Shown: piece after piece, positions 8,908 through 16,127 of the stretch | Numbering within the stretch: position 1 is the stretch's first letter | Layout: every line of letters starts with the position of its first letter | Assembly (NCBI GenBank): GCA_030373325.1 | Contig: JAUCZB010000014.1 | Location: 1-64,000, forward strand | Direction: 5' to 3' | Length of the DNA stretch: 64,000 bases | From: Cyanobium sp. CZS25K | GTDB taxonomy: Bacteria > Cyanobacteriota > Cyanobacteriia > PCC-6307 > Cyanobiaceae | The notes under the pieces: model-generated | Databases searched by the model: none | Seen by the model: only the letters and a program-made list of their open reading frames with translations | What the model was told of the DNA's origin: nothing | Program-made: the position numbers and the translations under genes

Positions 8908-10146
8908 ATGAGCGTTGAGCCCTCGCTCTCCCTGGACCTGTCCCAAAAAGCCTCCCTTCCGTACAAGAAAATCCCGCTGTTTCGGAATGTCAAGAGAAAG
9001 CATCTGAAGGCGGCCGTCAGTCGCTGTGAGCTGCTGCCCCTGGCTCCGGGCCATGTGCTGCTCAGCCCAGGACAAACGAACGCCGACATCTTCATCATCG
9101 TGGCCGGAACCGTCTCGGTTCACCTGGGCGCCGATGGGTATCGGGGCAAGGGGATGGCGATTCCCGTCGGCCAGTGCATCGGCGAGTTCTCCGCCATCGA
9201 CGGACAACCGGCCTCGGCGTTGGTCCGGGCCGAGGATGACGCCATCGTGCTGAGGATTCCGCAGCATGTGTTCTGGTCGCACATGGTCCAGCTCCCGGGG
9301 GTCGCGCGCAACATGATGATCTCCCTGGTGGAGCGCACCCGGTTGACCAACAAGCTGACCCTGGAGGCCCAGCGGGAAGCCCTGGAACTCTCCCAGCTGC
9401 GCAAGGAACTGGACCTGGCCCGTGACCTGCAGCGAACCATGCTGCCACCGCAGGGACGTCTGTTCGCCGAGCATCCGGGCATGGAGCTCGCCAGCCTGAT
9501 GGAACCGGCCACCACGGTGGCCGGAGATTTCTTTGATGCCTTCTTCGTTGACAGCAACCGACTGTTCCTCTGCATCGGCGACGTCTCCGGCCATGGTCTC
9601 GGTGCCGCCCTGTTCATGGCCCGCACGGTCGGCCTGCTCAGGGTGCTGGCCAACACGGAGTCCTCGCCGGATGCCGTTCTTCAGCGGCTCAACGACACCC
9701 TCAGCGAGAGCAACGAGGCGGGCCTCTTCGTGACGATGTTCTGTGGCATTCTGGATCTGACCTCCGGCCAGTTCAGCTACTCCAACGGCGGCCATTGCCC
9801 GCCCCTGCTGCTGCACGGTGGGGAGAGCCATCCGATCCCGCTCCCGCGCGGGGCCCTGCTGGGTGTGTTTCCCGGCCGGACCTACCGGAGCCAGGCCCTG
9901 CATCTGGAACAGGGCGACCTGTTGATGATCTACACCGACGGCATCACCGAAGCGGAGAACATCGCCGGCGACCCTTTTGGCGTCCAGGGGTGCCAGCGCC
10001 TGCTGGATGAGGCAGGCCAGGCCCCGCTCGATGGCCTGATCGACGGCCTGCGCCAGAGCCTGCGGTGCTTCACCAGCAGCAACCACCTCGAGGACGACGC
10101 CACCCTGCTGCTGCTGCGGCGCCGGCCCGATCCCGGCGTCAGGTAG
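8908..10146 (+). CDS. Cyclic-nucleotide-binding PP2C (SpoIIE/RsbU-type) phosphatase
   Basis: 412 residues with an N-terminal cNMP-binding fold (residues about 25-145; ILLSPGQTNADIFIIVAGTV-like beta-roll and IGEFSAIDGQPASALVRAED phosphate cassette region), a short coiled-coil linker (TLEAQREALELSQLRKELD), then a PP2C/SpoIIE domain (DLARDLQRTMLPP; metal Asp in AGDFFDAFFVD and CIGDVSGHGLGAALFMAR; YTDGITEAEN). It should dephosphorylate the STAS protein, with cyclic nucleotide or another ligand as input. The cassette lacks a clear consensus Arg pair, so cNMP binding is not certain. It starts 5 bases after the HATPase gene. Confidence 0.9.
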   Translation: MSVEPSLSLDLSQKASLPYKKIPLFRNVKRKHLKAAVSRCELLPLAPGHVLLSPGQTNADIFIIVAGTVSVHLGADGYRGKGMAIPVGQCIGEFSAIDGQPASALVRAEDDAIVLRIPQHVFWSHMVQLPGVARNMMISLVERTRLTNKLTLEAQREALELSQLRKELDLARDLQRTMLPPQGRLFAEHPGMELASLMEPATTVAGDFFDAFFVDSNRLFLCIGDVSGHGLGAALFMARTVGLLRVLANTESSPDAVLQRLNDTLSESNEAGLFVTMFCGILDLTSGQFSYSNGGHCPPLLLHGGESHPIPLPRGALLGVFPGRTYRSQALHLEQGDLLMIYTDGITEAENIAGDPFGVQGCQRLLDEAGQAPLDGLIDGLRQSLRCFTSSNHLEDDATLLLLRRRPDPGVR

Positions 10147-11332
10147 GGGAGCTGAGGCCCCCGGCGTTGCGGCCCGGTGGCAGGGTCACCAGCGGCCGGC
10201 CACCGGGAAACAGCAGCGCCGACTCGCCGGCGCGGAACCCCAGCCGTCCCCTGCGGCCATGGGGGTGGTCAGCCTCCAGGGGCGCACGCCAGCGCAGCCG
10301 CTGGTCACCGAGCTGCACCTGGTAGAGCCACTCCCGGCCCAGGAACTCCCGGCCGCTGATCCAGGCGGATCCCTCCTCCCCGGGCAGGAACTCCAGGGCC
10401 TGGGGGCGCACCATCACCTCCATGGCCGCGGATCCCTCCGGGCCTTGCCCGTCGGTGGAGGCAGGCTCGAGCTCACCGAGAACGGTCTGCAGACGGCGGC
10501 CTTGCCAGCGGGCCGGCAGCAGATTGGACTGGAGCACGAACTGGCCCACGAAGGCGGTGGCGGGCCGATCCACCAGCTCCCGCGGCGGAGCGCACTGGTG
10601 CAGGACCCCGTCGCGGAGCACGCCCACCCGATCGCAGATCGCCAGTGCCTCCTCGGGATCGTGGGTCACCATCAGACCGCTGGCGCCGCAACGGGCCAGC
10701 ACCGCAGGAAGCTCGCTGCGCAGCCGAAGCCGCACCTCCACGTCCAGGTTGGAGAAGGGTTCATCGAGGAGCACCACCGAGGGCGAGGGCGCCAGGGCGC
10801 GGGCCATCGCCAGGCGCTGCCGCTGGCCGCCGGAGAGTTCATGGGGATAGCGACGCTCCAGGCCGCCCAGGCCCAGCAGGTCGAGCAACCAGGCCACCCG
10901 GGCCGTGTCCTGGCCCCGGCGCAGGCCGAAACAGGCGTTACGCCAGGCATCGAGATGGGGGAAGAGGGCATCGTCCTGGAACACCATGCCCACCCCGCGC
11001 CGCTCGGGCGGCAGCAGCCGATCCGGACCGGCCACCAGCTGGTCGCCGATCGTGATCCGGCCGCGGCCGGGACGCTCGAAGCCGGCGATCAGCCTCAGCA
11101 GGGTGGTCTTGCCACATCCGGAAGGCCCCAGCAGACCCACCAGCTCCCCGGCCCCGAGGACAAGATCGATCCCCTTCAGGGTCCAGGCCGAAACATCGCG
11201 GCCCGGATAGCGATACCAGAGGTCCTCGATGCGCACATGGTGGGGCGGGCACAGGCCGGCGCCGGCCCCGATGCCGGAAAGCGAGGCTGCCGCGGTGATG
11301 GAAGGCGTGGCGCTGGTGATGGAAGAAGCCAT
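10139..11332 (-). CDS. ABC transporter ATPase, ferric-iron/PotA type (FutC-like)
   Basis: Import-type ATPase: Walker A (GPSGCGKTTLL), Q-loop (GMVFQDDALFPHL), signature (LSGGQRQRLAMARAL), Walker B (SVVLLDEPFSNLD), H-loop (LMVTHDPEEAL), then a TOBE-like regulatory domain from about residue 275. The order matches FbpC/FutC or spermidine/sulfate ATPases; the RYPGRDVSAW-x-LKGIDLVL opening is closest to the iron group. No permease or binding protein is adjacent. The ATG at 11332 has a good ribosome site (AGGGA, 4-base spacing); another ATG at 11350 would leave only 11 bases to the divergent ridA start. The 3' end overlaps the PP2C gene by eight bases. Confidence 0.88.
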   Translation of the reverse strand: MASSITSATPSITAAASLSGIGAGAGLCPPHHVRIEDLWYRYPGRDVSAWTLKGIDLVLGAGELVGLLGPSGCGKTTLLRLIAGFERPGRGRITIGDQLVAGPDRLLPPERRGVGMVFQDDALFPHLDAWRNACFGLRRGQDTARVAWLLDLLGLGGLERRYPHELSGGQRQRLAMARALAPSPSVVLLDEPFSNLDVEVRLRLRSELPAVLARCGASGLMVTHDPEEALAICDRVGVLRDGVLHQCAPPRELVDRPATAFVGQFVLQSNLLPARWQGRRLQTVLGELEPASTDGQGPEGSAAMEVMVRPQALEFLPGEEGSAWISGREFLGREWLYQVQLGDQRLRWRAPLEADHPHGRRGRLGFRAGESALLFPGGRPLVTLPPGRNAGGLSSPT

Positions 11333-11361
11333 AAGATCCCTGTTCCGCATTTTTACCCGTC

Positions 11362-11790
11362 ATGAGTTCGACCGCCGGCGGGGGTGACGAAAGGCACAGG
11401 CCCCTGTCTCATCCGGTCAACACACCGGCCGCTCCTGCCCCGGTGGGCCCCTACAACCAGGCTGTTCTGGCCGGGGGCGTCCTCTACTGCTCCGGCCAGA
11501 TCGCCCTCGACCCGGTGAGCGGTTCCCTGGTGGGCGAAGGCGATGTGGAGGCCGAGACCCGCCAGGTGCTGAACAATCTTCAGGCGGTGCTGGCCGCCGC
11601 CGGCTGCAGCCCCGATCAGGTGGTCCGCACCACGGTGTACCTGGTGGACCTGAACGATTTCGGCCGCGTCAACACCCTCTATGCCGGGCTGTTCGGGGCG
11701 GGCGTGGCTCCGGCGCGGGCCTGCGTGCAGGTGGCGGCCCTGCCCAAGGGGGCCCGGGTGGAGATCGACGCGATCGCCGTGATCGCCTGA
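11362..11790 (+). CDS. ridA: RidA-family enamine/imine deaminase
   Basis: 142 residues of the RidA/YjgF/UK114 family, which hydrolyses reactive 2-aminoacrylate and related imines. The family signatures APAPVGPYNQAV, LYCSGQIALDP, VVRTTVYLVDLNDF and PARACVQVAALPKGARVEIDA are present, including the substrate-binding Arg in PARACVQV. The first 20 residues are non-conserved and low-complexity, so the true start may be later. The gene is divergent from the iron-type ABC ATPase. Confidence 0.93.
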   Translation: MSSTAGGGDERHRPLSHPVNTPAAPAPVGPYNQAVLAGGVLYCSGQIALDPVSGSLVGEGDVEAETRQVLNNLQAVLAAAGCSPDQVVRTTVYLVDLNDFGRVNTLYAGLFGAGVAPARACVQVAALPKGARVEIDAIAVIA

Positions 11791-11831
11791 GCTGGTTCTC
11801 ACCGAAGGCTCAAGACCTTCCGGTAGCTGCC

Positions 11832-12140
11832 ATGACCGTCCTGAGGCAACCTGGAACGATGGAGACCCCCTTCGGCACCTGGTTTCACGAGGTGGTGGTG
11901 ATGACACCCGGCCGCTTCGAGGAGGCCGTCGAGGCGGTGCTGGCGGTGCAGCGGTTCAAGACGGTGGTGCTGCACCTCAGTTCCATGACGCCGGAGGAGG
12001 CCCAGCGCACGATCGACTTTGTCTCCGGTGGCGTCTTCGCCCTGGACGGTCAGTCCGAACGGCTGGGAGACACGGTCTTCCTGTTCGCGCCGGCGCTGGT
12101 GACGATCAGCCGGGACGGCGATCAAGATCAAGAGGACTGA
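11832..12140 (+). CDS. Minimal SepF-like (DUF552) protein
   Basis: 102 residues consisting almost only of a SepF core: EVVVMTPGRFEEAVEAVLAV, KTVVLHLSSMTPEEAQRTID, then FVSGGVFALDGQSERLGDTV and FLFAPALVTIS. SepF (Cdv2) binds FtsZ and membrane and is usually near 190 residues with an N-terminal amphipathic helix and a linker. Here both are missing or minimal (about 15 residues precede the core), so membrane tethering is doubtful. It may be a second, specialised copy. It follows ridA and precedes an L,D-transpeptidase, which fits a cell-wall or division theme. Confidence 0.8.
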   Translation: MTVLRQPGTMETPFGTWFHEVVVMTPGRFEEAVEAVLAVQRFKTVVLHLSSMTPEEAQRTIDFVSGGVFALDGQSERLGDTVFLFAPALVTISRDGDQDQED

Positions 12141-12192
12141 AGCGTCGAGCGCCGGCAGGCCAGCCCTTGTGGAGCCCCTGCCGGGGCAGTAA

Positions 12193-12209
12193 CACGGGCC
12201 CTGGTCCCG
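12193..12209 (+). terminator. Weak hairpin between the sepF-like and L,D-transpeptidase genes
   Basis: ACGGG pairs with CCCGT across a seven-base loop, followed by TTCT. An 8-base arm pair (CCGGCAGG/CCTGCCGG) lies just upstream at 12152-12184. The T-run is poor, so termination is tentative. Confidence 0.35.
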
Positions 12210-12217
12210 TTCTGCCC

Positions 12218-12760
12218 ATGAAGCGTCCCATCGGCCTGGCCCTGCTGGCTCTGGCCTGGAGCCTCTGCGGCCACGGCCCCGAGGCGCTGGCGGCAGCCCC
12301 GTCAACCCAGGAGGGGGGCGCCGGGGGGCAGCTGGTGCTGGTCCGCACCGACCGGCAGCTGCCGGTCACCGGCGATCCGATCTGGGAACTGCAGCTCGCC
12401 CTCCCCGGCCAGCCGCTGCGGGCCTATGAAGCCCTGGTGGGCCGGGTCCGTCGCCAGGACGCCGACCGCCACCGGCTGGGCAGCAAGGCCCCGTTGCCGC
12501 GGGGCCTCTACGCCGTGACCGAGATCACACCGATCGAACCGACAGATGATGTGGAACTGGGTCGCTTTCTCTGGATCGGCCTGGAACCTGACTTCCCCAC
12601 CGCCCGTCGGGGCCTGGGCATCCATCACGATCCCAGCGCCGGCCGGGGGCGAAGCAGCGGCACCGACGGCTGCATCGGCTTGATCCACGGCAACGACCTG
12701 CTGGTGCTCGGTGATCTGCTGCGGCGCAGCGGCACCAGGGAACTGCTGGTGAAGGACTGA
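12218..12760 (+). CDS. L,D-transpeptidase (YkuD-like), secreted
   Basis: 180 residues with a Sec signal (residues 1-27, ending EALAA). The catalytic block reads GIHHDPSAGRGRSSGTDGCI: a His and, about 16 residues later, the Gly-Cys nucleophile, matching the H-x(14-17)-S/T-x-G-C pattern of YkuD enzymes that make 3-3 peptidoglycan cross-links or attach proteins to the wall. The ATG at 12218 is preferred over an upstream GTG at 12167, because it places the signal peptide at the N-terminus. The domain is compact, with no LysM or other wall-binding module. Confidence 0.82.
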   Translation: MKRPIGLALLALAWSLCGHGPEALAAAPSTQEGGAGGQLVLVRTDRQLPVTGDPIWELQLALPGQPLRAYEALVGRVRRQDADRHRLGSKAPLPRGLYAVTEITPIEPTDDVELGRFLWIGLEPDFPTARRGLGIHHDPSAGRGRSSGTDGCIGLIHGNDLLVLGDLLRRSGTRELLVKD

Positions 12761-12844
12761 GCAACGCATGGGTCCTGCGAGCCCGGCCAGGGTGAACCTC
12801 CCCCAGGCCGGCGGAACTAGGTTGAGTTTCCATGGGCCGGACGA

Positions 12845-14557
12845 TTGCAGGACCTCGCTTCCGGCTCCAGCGACAGCCCATCCCCCCCGAGGCTGGCCAA
12901 GGCACCCACCGGCATCCGGGGCTTCGAGGCGATCAGCGACGGGGGCCTGCCCAGGGGGCGACCCACCCTGGTGACCGGTTCCTCCGGCAGCGGCAAGACC
13001 ATGTTCGCCATGGAGTTCCTGGTGCGCGGAGCCCTGCAGTTCAACGAGCCCGGCGTCCTGCTGACCTTCGAGGAATCCGCCGAGGACATCGCCGCGAACG
13101 TGCGCTCCCTGGGATTCGACATCGACGCCCTGGTGGCGACAAAGCGGCTGGCGATCTGTGCCATGCCGATCAATCCGGCGGAGGTCATCACCGCCGGGGT
13201 CTTCGATCTCGAGGCCCTGTTCGTGCGGCTGGAGGGGGCCGTGGCCAGGGTAGGCGCCAGGCGCGTGGCCCTCGACACCATCGAGGTGCTGCTCACCTGC
13301 CTGGGGAATGAAGCGATCGTGCGCGGTGAACTCTCCCGGCTGTTCCACCGGCTGAAGGAGCGGGGCCTGACCACCGTGGTCACCGGCGAGCAGGGCCGGG
13401 CCGGCGCCCTGACCCGTTTCGGCATCGAGGAGTACGTCTCCGACTGCGTGGTGGTGCTCGATCAGCGGGTCGACAACGAGATCTCCACCCGGCGGCTGCG
13501 GATCGTGAAGTACCGGGGCTCGGTGCACGGCACCAACGAGTTCCCCTTCCTGATCACCGACCGGGGCCTGACGGTGCTGCCGATCACGGCCGTGGCCCTC
13601 ACCTATCCGGCAGCGAACGAGCGGATCTCCTGCGGCATCGAACGGCTCGACCACATGCTGGGCGGCGGGATCTTCCGCGGCTCCACCGTGCTGATCAGCG
13701 GCAGCGCCGGCACCGGCAAGACCACCGTGGTGGCCCACCTGCTCGATGCGGCCTGCCACCGGGGCGAGCGGGCCCTGCTTCTCTCCTATGAGGAATCCCC
13801 GGATCAGCTGATCCGCAACATGGCATCGGTGGGCCTCGACCTGCAGCGCTGGATCGATGCCGGCCTGCTGCTGATCTGGGCCGAGCGCTCCACCGCCCAT
13901 GGCCTGGAGGAACATCTCGGCCGCCTCGACCGGATGCTGGAGGACTTCCAGCCCCGGGTGGCGGCCCTCGATGCCATGGGCAGTCTGATCCAGATCGGCT
14001 CCCAGCGGGAGGTGACCGCTGCCCTGGCCCGTCAGATCGATCTGATGAAAGGCCGGGGCATCACCGCCGTGTTCACCTCCCTCACCCACGGGGAGGAGGC
14101 GGAGAGCAGTGCGGTGGCGGTGTCCTCCCTCACCGACACCTGGCTGTTGCTGCGCAACGTGGAGAGCGACGGAGAGCGCAACCGGCTGCTGTTCGTGATC
14201 AAAAGCCGGGGCATGGCCCACTCCAACCAGGTGCGGGAATTCGTGCTCACCGACCACGGCGCCGAACTGCTCGATGTGGCGATCGGCCCCCAGGGGGTGC
14301 TGACCGGATCGGCGCGGCTGCAACAGCAGAAAAAGGTCGCCGCCGAAGCTGCCGTGCTGGAGGCCGAGATCGAACGGCGCCGCGCCGCCCTTGCCCAGCA
14401 GGCCGCCGCCAGCGAAGCCAGCATTGCGGCACTGCAGGCTCAGCTGCAGGCGGAGAGGGCCGCTTTTGAGGCCTTCGTGGCCGAAGAGCAGCGCCGCCGG
14501 AGCGAGCAGGCCATCGACCAGTCGGGCCGCGATCGCCAGGAGGGTGGCAGCGGCTGA
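12845..14557 (+). CDS. KaiC-like double-domain ATPase with C-terminal coiled coil
   Basis: 570 residues with two RecA-like KaiC domains. Domain 1 has Walker A GSSGSGKT (45-52) and the catalytic Glu pair TFEES (76-77). Domain 2 has GSAGTGKTT (286-294) and SYEESPDQL (316-317). The segment aligned with the clock protein's Ser431/Thr432 reads VSSLTDT, so both phosphosites would be Ser (427, 428). A helical, Ala/Glu/Gln-rich coiled coil covers residues about 490-560. These traits fit the KaiC2-type group rather than the core clock KaiC. The only workable start is a TTG at 12845: a stop lies 27 bases upstream and no ATG is in frame. No kaiA or kaiB is next to it. The target of its kinase/ATPase activity is unknown. 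Confidence 0.85.
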   Translation: MQDLASGSSDSPSPPRLAKAPTGIRGFEAISDGGLPRGRPTLVTGSSGSGKTMFAMEFLVRGALQFNEPGVLLTFEESAEDIAANVRSLGFDIDALVATKRLAICAMPINPAEVITAGVFDLEALFVRLEGAVARVGARRVALDTIEVLLTCLGNEAIVRGELSRLFHRLKERGLTTVVTGEQGRAGALTRFGIEEYVSDCVVVLDQRVDNEISTRRLRIVKYRGSVHGTNEFPFLITDRGLTVLPITAVALTYPAANERISCGIERLDHMLGGGIFRGSTVLISGSAGTGKTTVVAHLLDAACHRGERALLLSYEESPDQLIRNMASVGLDLQRWIDAGLLLIWAERSTAHGLEEHLGRLDRMLEDFQPRVAALDAMGSLIQIGSQREVTAALARQIDLMKGRGITAVFTSLTHGEEAESSAVAVSSLTDTWLLLRNVESDGERNRLLFVIKSRGMAHSNQVREFVLTDHGAELLDVAIGPQGVLTGSARLQQQKKVAAEAAVLEAEIERRRAALAQQAAASEASIAALQAQLQAERAAFEAFVAEEQRRRSEQAIDQSGRDRQEGGSG

Positions 14558-14622
14558 TGCAACGCAGGGTTACCACCGAACTGGTGGTGCGGGACTGAGC
14601 GGCGTTCGAGCGTGGCCGGTGG

Positions 14623-14853
14623 TCAGGAGCCGCCCGCCAGGGCCTCCTTCAGCCGGGGCTCCAGTTCCCTGCGCTGGGCCGGATCGCCCACCAGCATCAG
14701 GGTCCCGGTGCCGGGCCACCAGTTGAGGCGCAGGTTGGATTCACCGTCCTCGATCACCAGCATTTCGAAGGCCCCCTCATGGACCCAGTGACCAACACAG
14801 CCGAGGTCCGCGACCAGGGCCTGGAGTTCCTCCAGGGTTCCGTTGAACGTCAC
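14623..14853 (-). CDS. Small conserved-looking protein of unknown function
   Basis: 76 residues, probably soluble alpha/beta (TFNGTLEELQALVADLG; HEGAFEMLVIEDGESNLRLN; WWPGTGTLMLVGDP; helical tail with PRLKEAL). I do not recognise a named domain. The composition is normal for the region and the protein lacks membrane segments. It lies 25 bases downstream of the Trp-rich small gene on the same strand, so it may share its transcript with that gene and the FAH-family gene. Confidence 0.6.
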   Translation of the reverse strand: MTFNGTLEELQALVADLGCVGHWVHEGAFEMLVIEDGESNLRLNWWPGTGTLMLVGDPAQRRELEPRLKEALAGGS

Positions 14854-14878
14854 AGGTCCATGGTGGAGTCAGAGGAGT

Positions 14879-15151
14879 TTAGAGACTTTGGCAGGATCGC
14901 TCTGCCTGCACCGGCACATCCGCTGGCCGCTGCTCCTGGGGCAGCTGCTGCCAGCCCGGCAGCCAGGCGTCAGGGTCGCGCAATTCGCCCAGGGGAACCA
15001 GCAGGCGAAAGCCGCGGTCCAGCACCGCCACCAGTTCCACACTCCGCTCGCGGCCCCGGCCCCACTGGCCCAGCACGGCGAAGTGGCGGTAGCCGCCGCT
15101 GCGGTGGGCCCGTTCGGGCTGGGCGGTCCAGGCGGCGGGGAGCTTGATCAT
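14879..15151 (-). CDS. TIGR02450-type Trp-rich small protein
   Basis: 90 residues resembling a short cyanobacterial family with the pattern KLPAAWTA...GYRHFAVL...VELVAVLDRGFRLLVPLGEL and a conserved DAWLPGWQQL near the C-terminus. The function of the family is unknown. It ends 25 bases before the previous small gene and starts 18 bases after the FAH-family stop, suggesting a three-gene unit. Confidence 0.75.
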   Translation of the reverse strand: MIKLPAAWTAQPERAHRSGGYRHFAVLGQWGRGRERSVELVAVLDRGFRLLVPLGELRDPDAWLPGWQQLPQEQRPADVPVQAERSCQSL

Positions 15152-15169
15152 GCGCGGCGCGGATGCCGT

Positions 15170-16009
15170 TCAGGAGGTCTGGGCGGAGATGGGTTCGTCG
15201 ATCACCGGGTTGCGCAGCACGCCGATGGCGTCGATCTCCACCTCGACCGTATCGCCGCTGCGCAGCCAGCGGGGCGGATCGGCCGCCATGCCCACGCCAC
15301 TGGGGGTGCCGGTGAGGATCACGGTGCCGGCCAGCAGGGTGGTGCTGGCGCTGAGGAATTCGATGATCTCCGCCACCGGGAAGATCATGTCGGCGGTGCT
15401 CGCCGCCTGCACGATCTCGCCATTGAGGCGGGTCTGCAGGGTCAGGGCCTGGGGGTCGGGGATCGCCGCGGTGGTCACCAGGCAGGGACCGAGGGGCGCG
15501 AAGGAGTCGAAGCTCTTGCCACGGCACCACTGGCCGCCGCCGAGGCGCTGCTGCTTCTGCCAGTCGCGGGCGCTGACGTCATTGGCACAGGTGTAGCCCA
15601 GCACCACCTCCAGGGCCTCGGAGCGGGGCACATTGCGACAGGTGCGACCGATCACCACCGCCAGTTCCCCCTCGTAGTCCACCTGGTGGCTGGCCACGGT
15701 GGTGGGCAGGGCAATGGGCGCCTCAGCATGCTGCACCGCCCCCGGCGATTTCATGAACAGCACCGGATAGGTGGGGATCGCCGCGCCGGTTTCGGCGGCA
15801 TGGCGGCGGTAATTGAGGCCGATGCAGAGGATGGCCCGGGGCTCCAGGGGGGCCAGGATCCGCTCCACGTCGGCCGTCTCCCCGGTGGGCACCAGATCGC
15901 CGAACAACTCCCCCACCAGGCGCTCCAGGCGGCCATCGGGATGAAGCAGGGCGTGATGGATGCCGCCCAGCCGATCCTGATAGCGCACGATCTTCATGGG
16001 GGGCTTCAT
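15170..16009 (-). CDS. Fumarylacetoacetate hydrolase-family protein
   Basis: 279 residues of the FAH superfamily. These enzymes hydrolyse or decarboxylate beta-keto acids; several bacterial members are oxaloacetate decarboxylases or acylpyruvases. Metal-binding and catalytic regions are visible: ILCIGLNYRRHAAETGA, VDYEGELAVVIGRTCRNV (the E-x-E metal motif), NDVSARDWQ, GKSFDSFAPLGPCLVT, and LLAGTVILTGTPSGVGMA. The ATG at 16009 was chosen; 15997 is an alternative. It is divergent from malic enzyme, with 118 bases between the starts. A role in pyruvate/oxaloacetate metabolism would fit that neighbour, but this is inference. Confidence 0.88.
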   Translation of the reverse strand: MKPPMKIVRYQDRLGGIHHALLHPDGRLERLVGELFGDLVPTGETADVERILAPLEPRAILCIGLNYRRHAAETGAAIPTYPVLFMKSPGAVQHAEAPIALPTTVASHQVDYEGELAVVIGRTCRNVPRSEALEVVLGYTCANDVSARDWQKQQRLGGGQWCRGKSFDSFAPLGPCLVTTAAIPDPQALTLQTRLNGEIVQAASTADMIFPVAEIIEFLSASTTLLAGTVILTGTPSGVGMAADPPRWLRSGDTVEVEIDAIGVLRNPVIDEPISAQTS

Positions 16010-16127
16010 GGAGGGACCAGGGACCGCTTCACGATCAGCGCGGCCACTCTGGCGCGACGGCGCAGCTCCGCCGCTGGCCCCAGCAGCCCATGGATGATGG
16101 GGGCGCCAGCGGAACCAGGAGCACACC

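Noticed and set aside
12302-14323. 673-residue frame antisense to the KaiC-like gene
   Set aside because: No recognisable domain; the KaiC motifs on the plus strand decide the coding strand.
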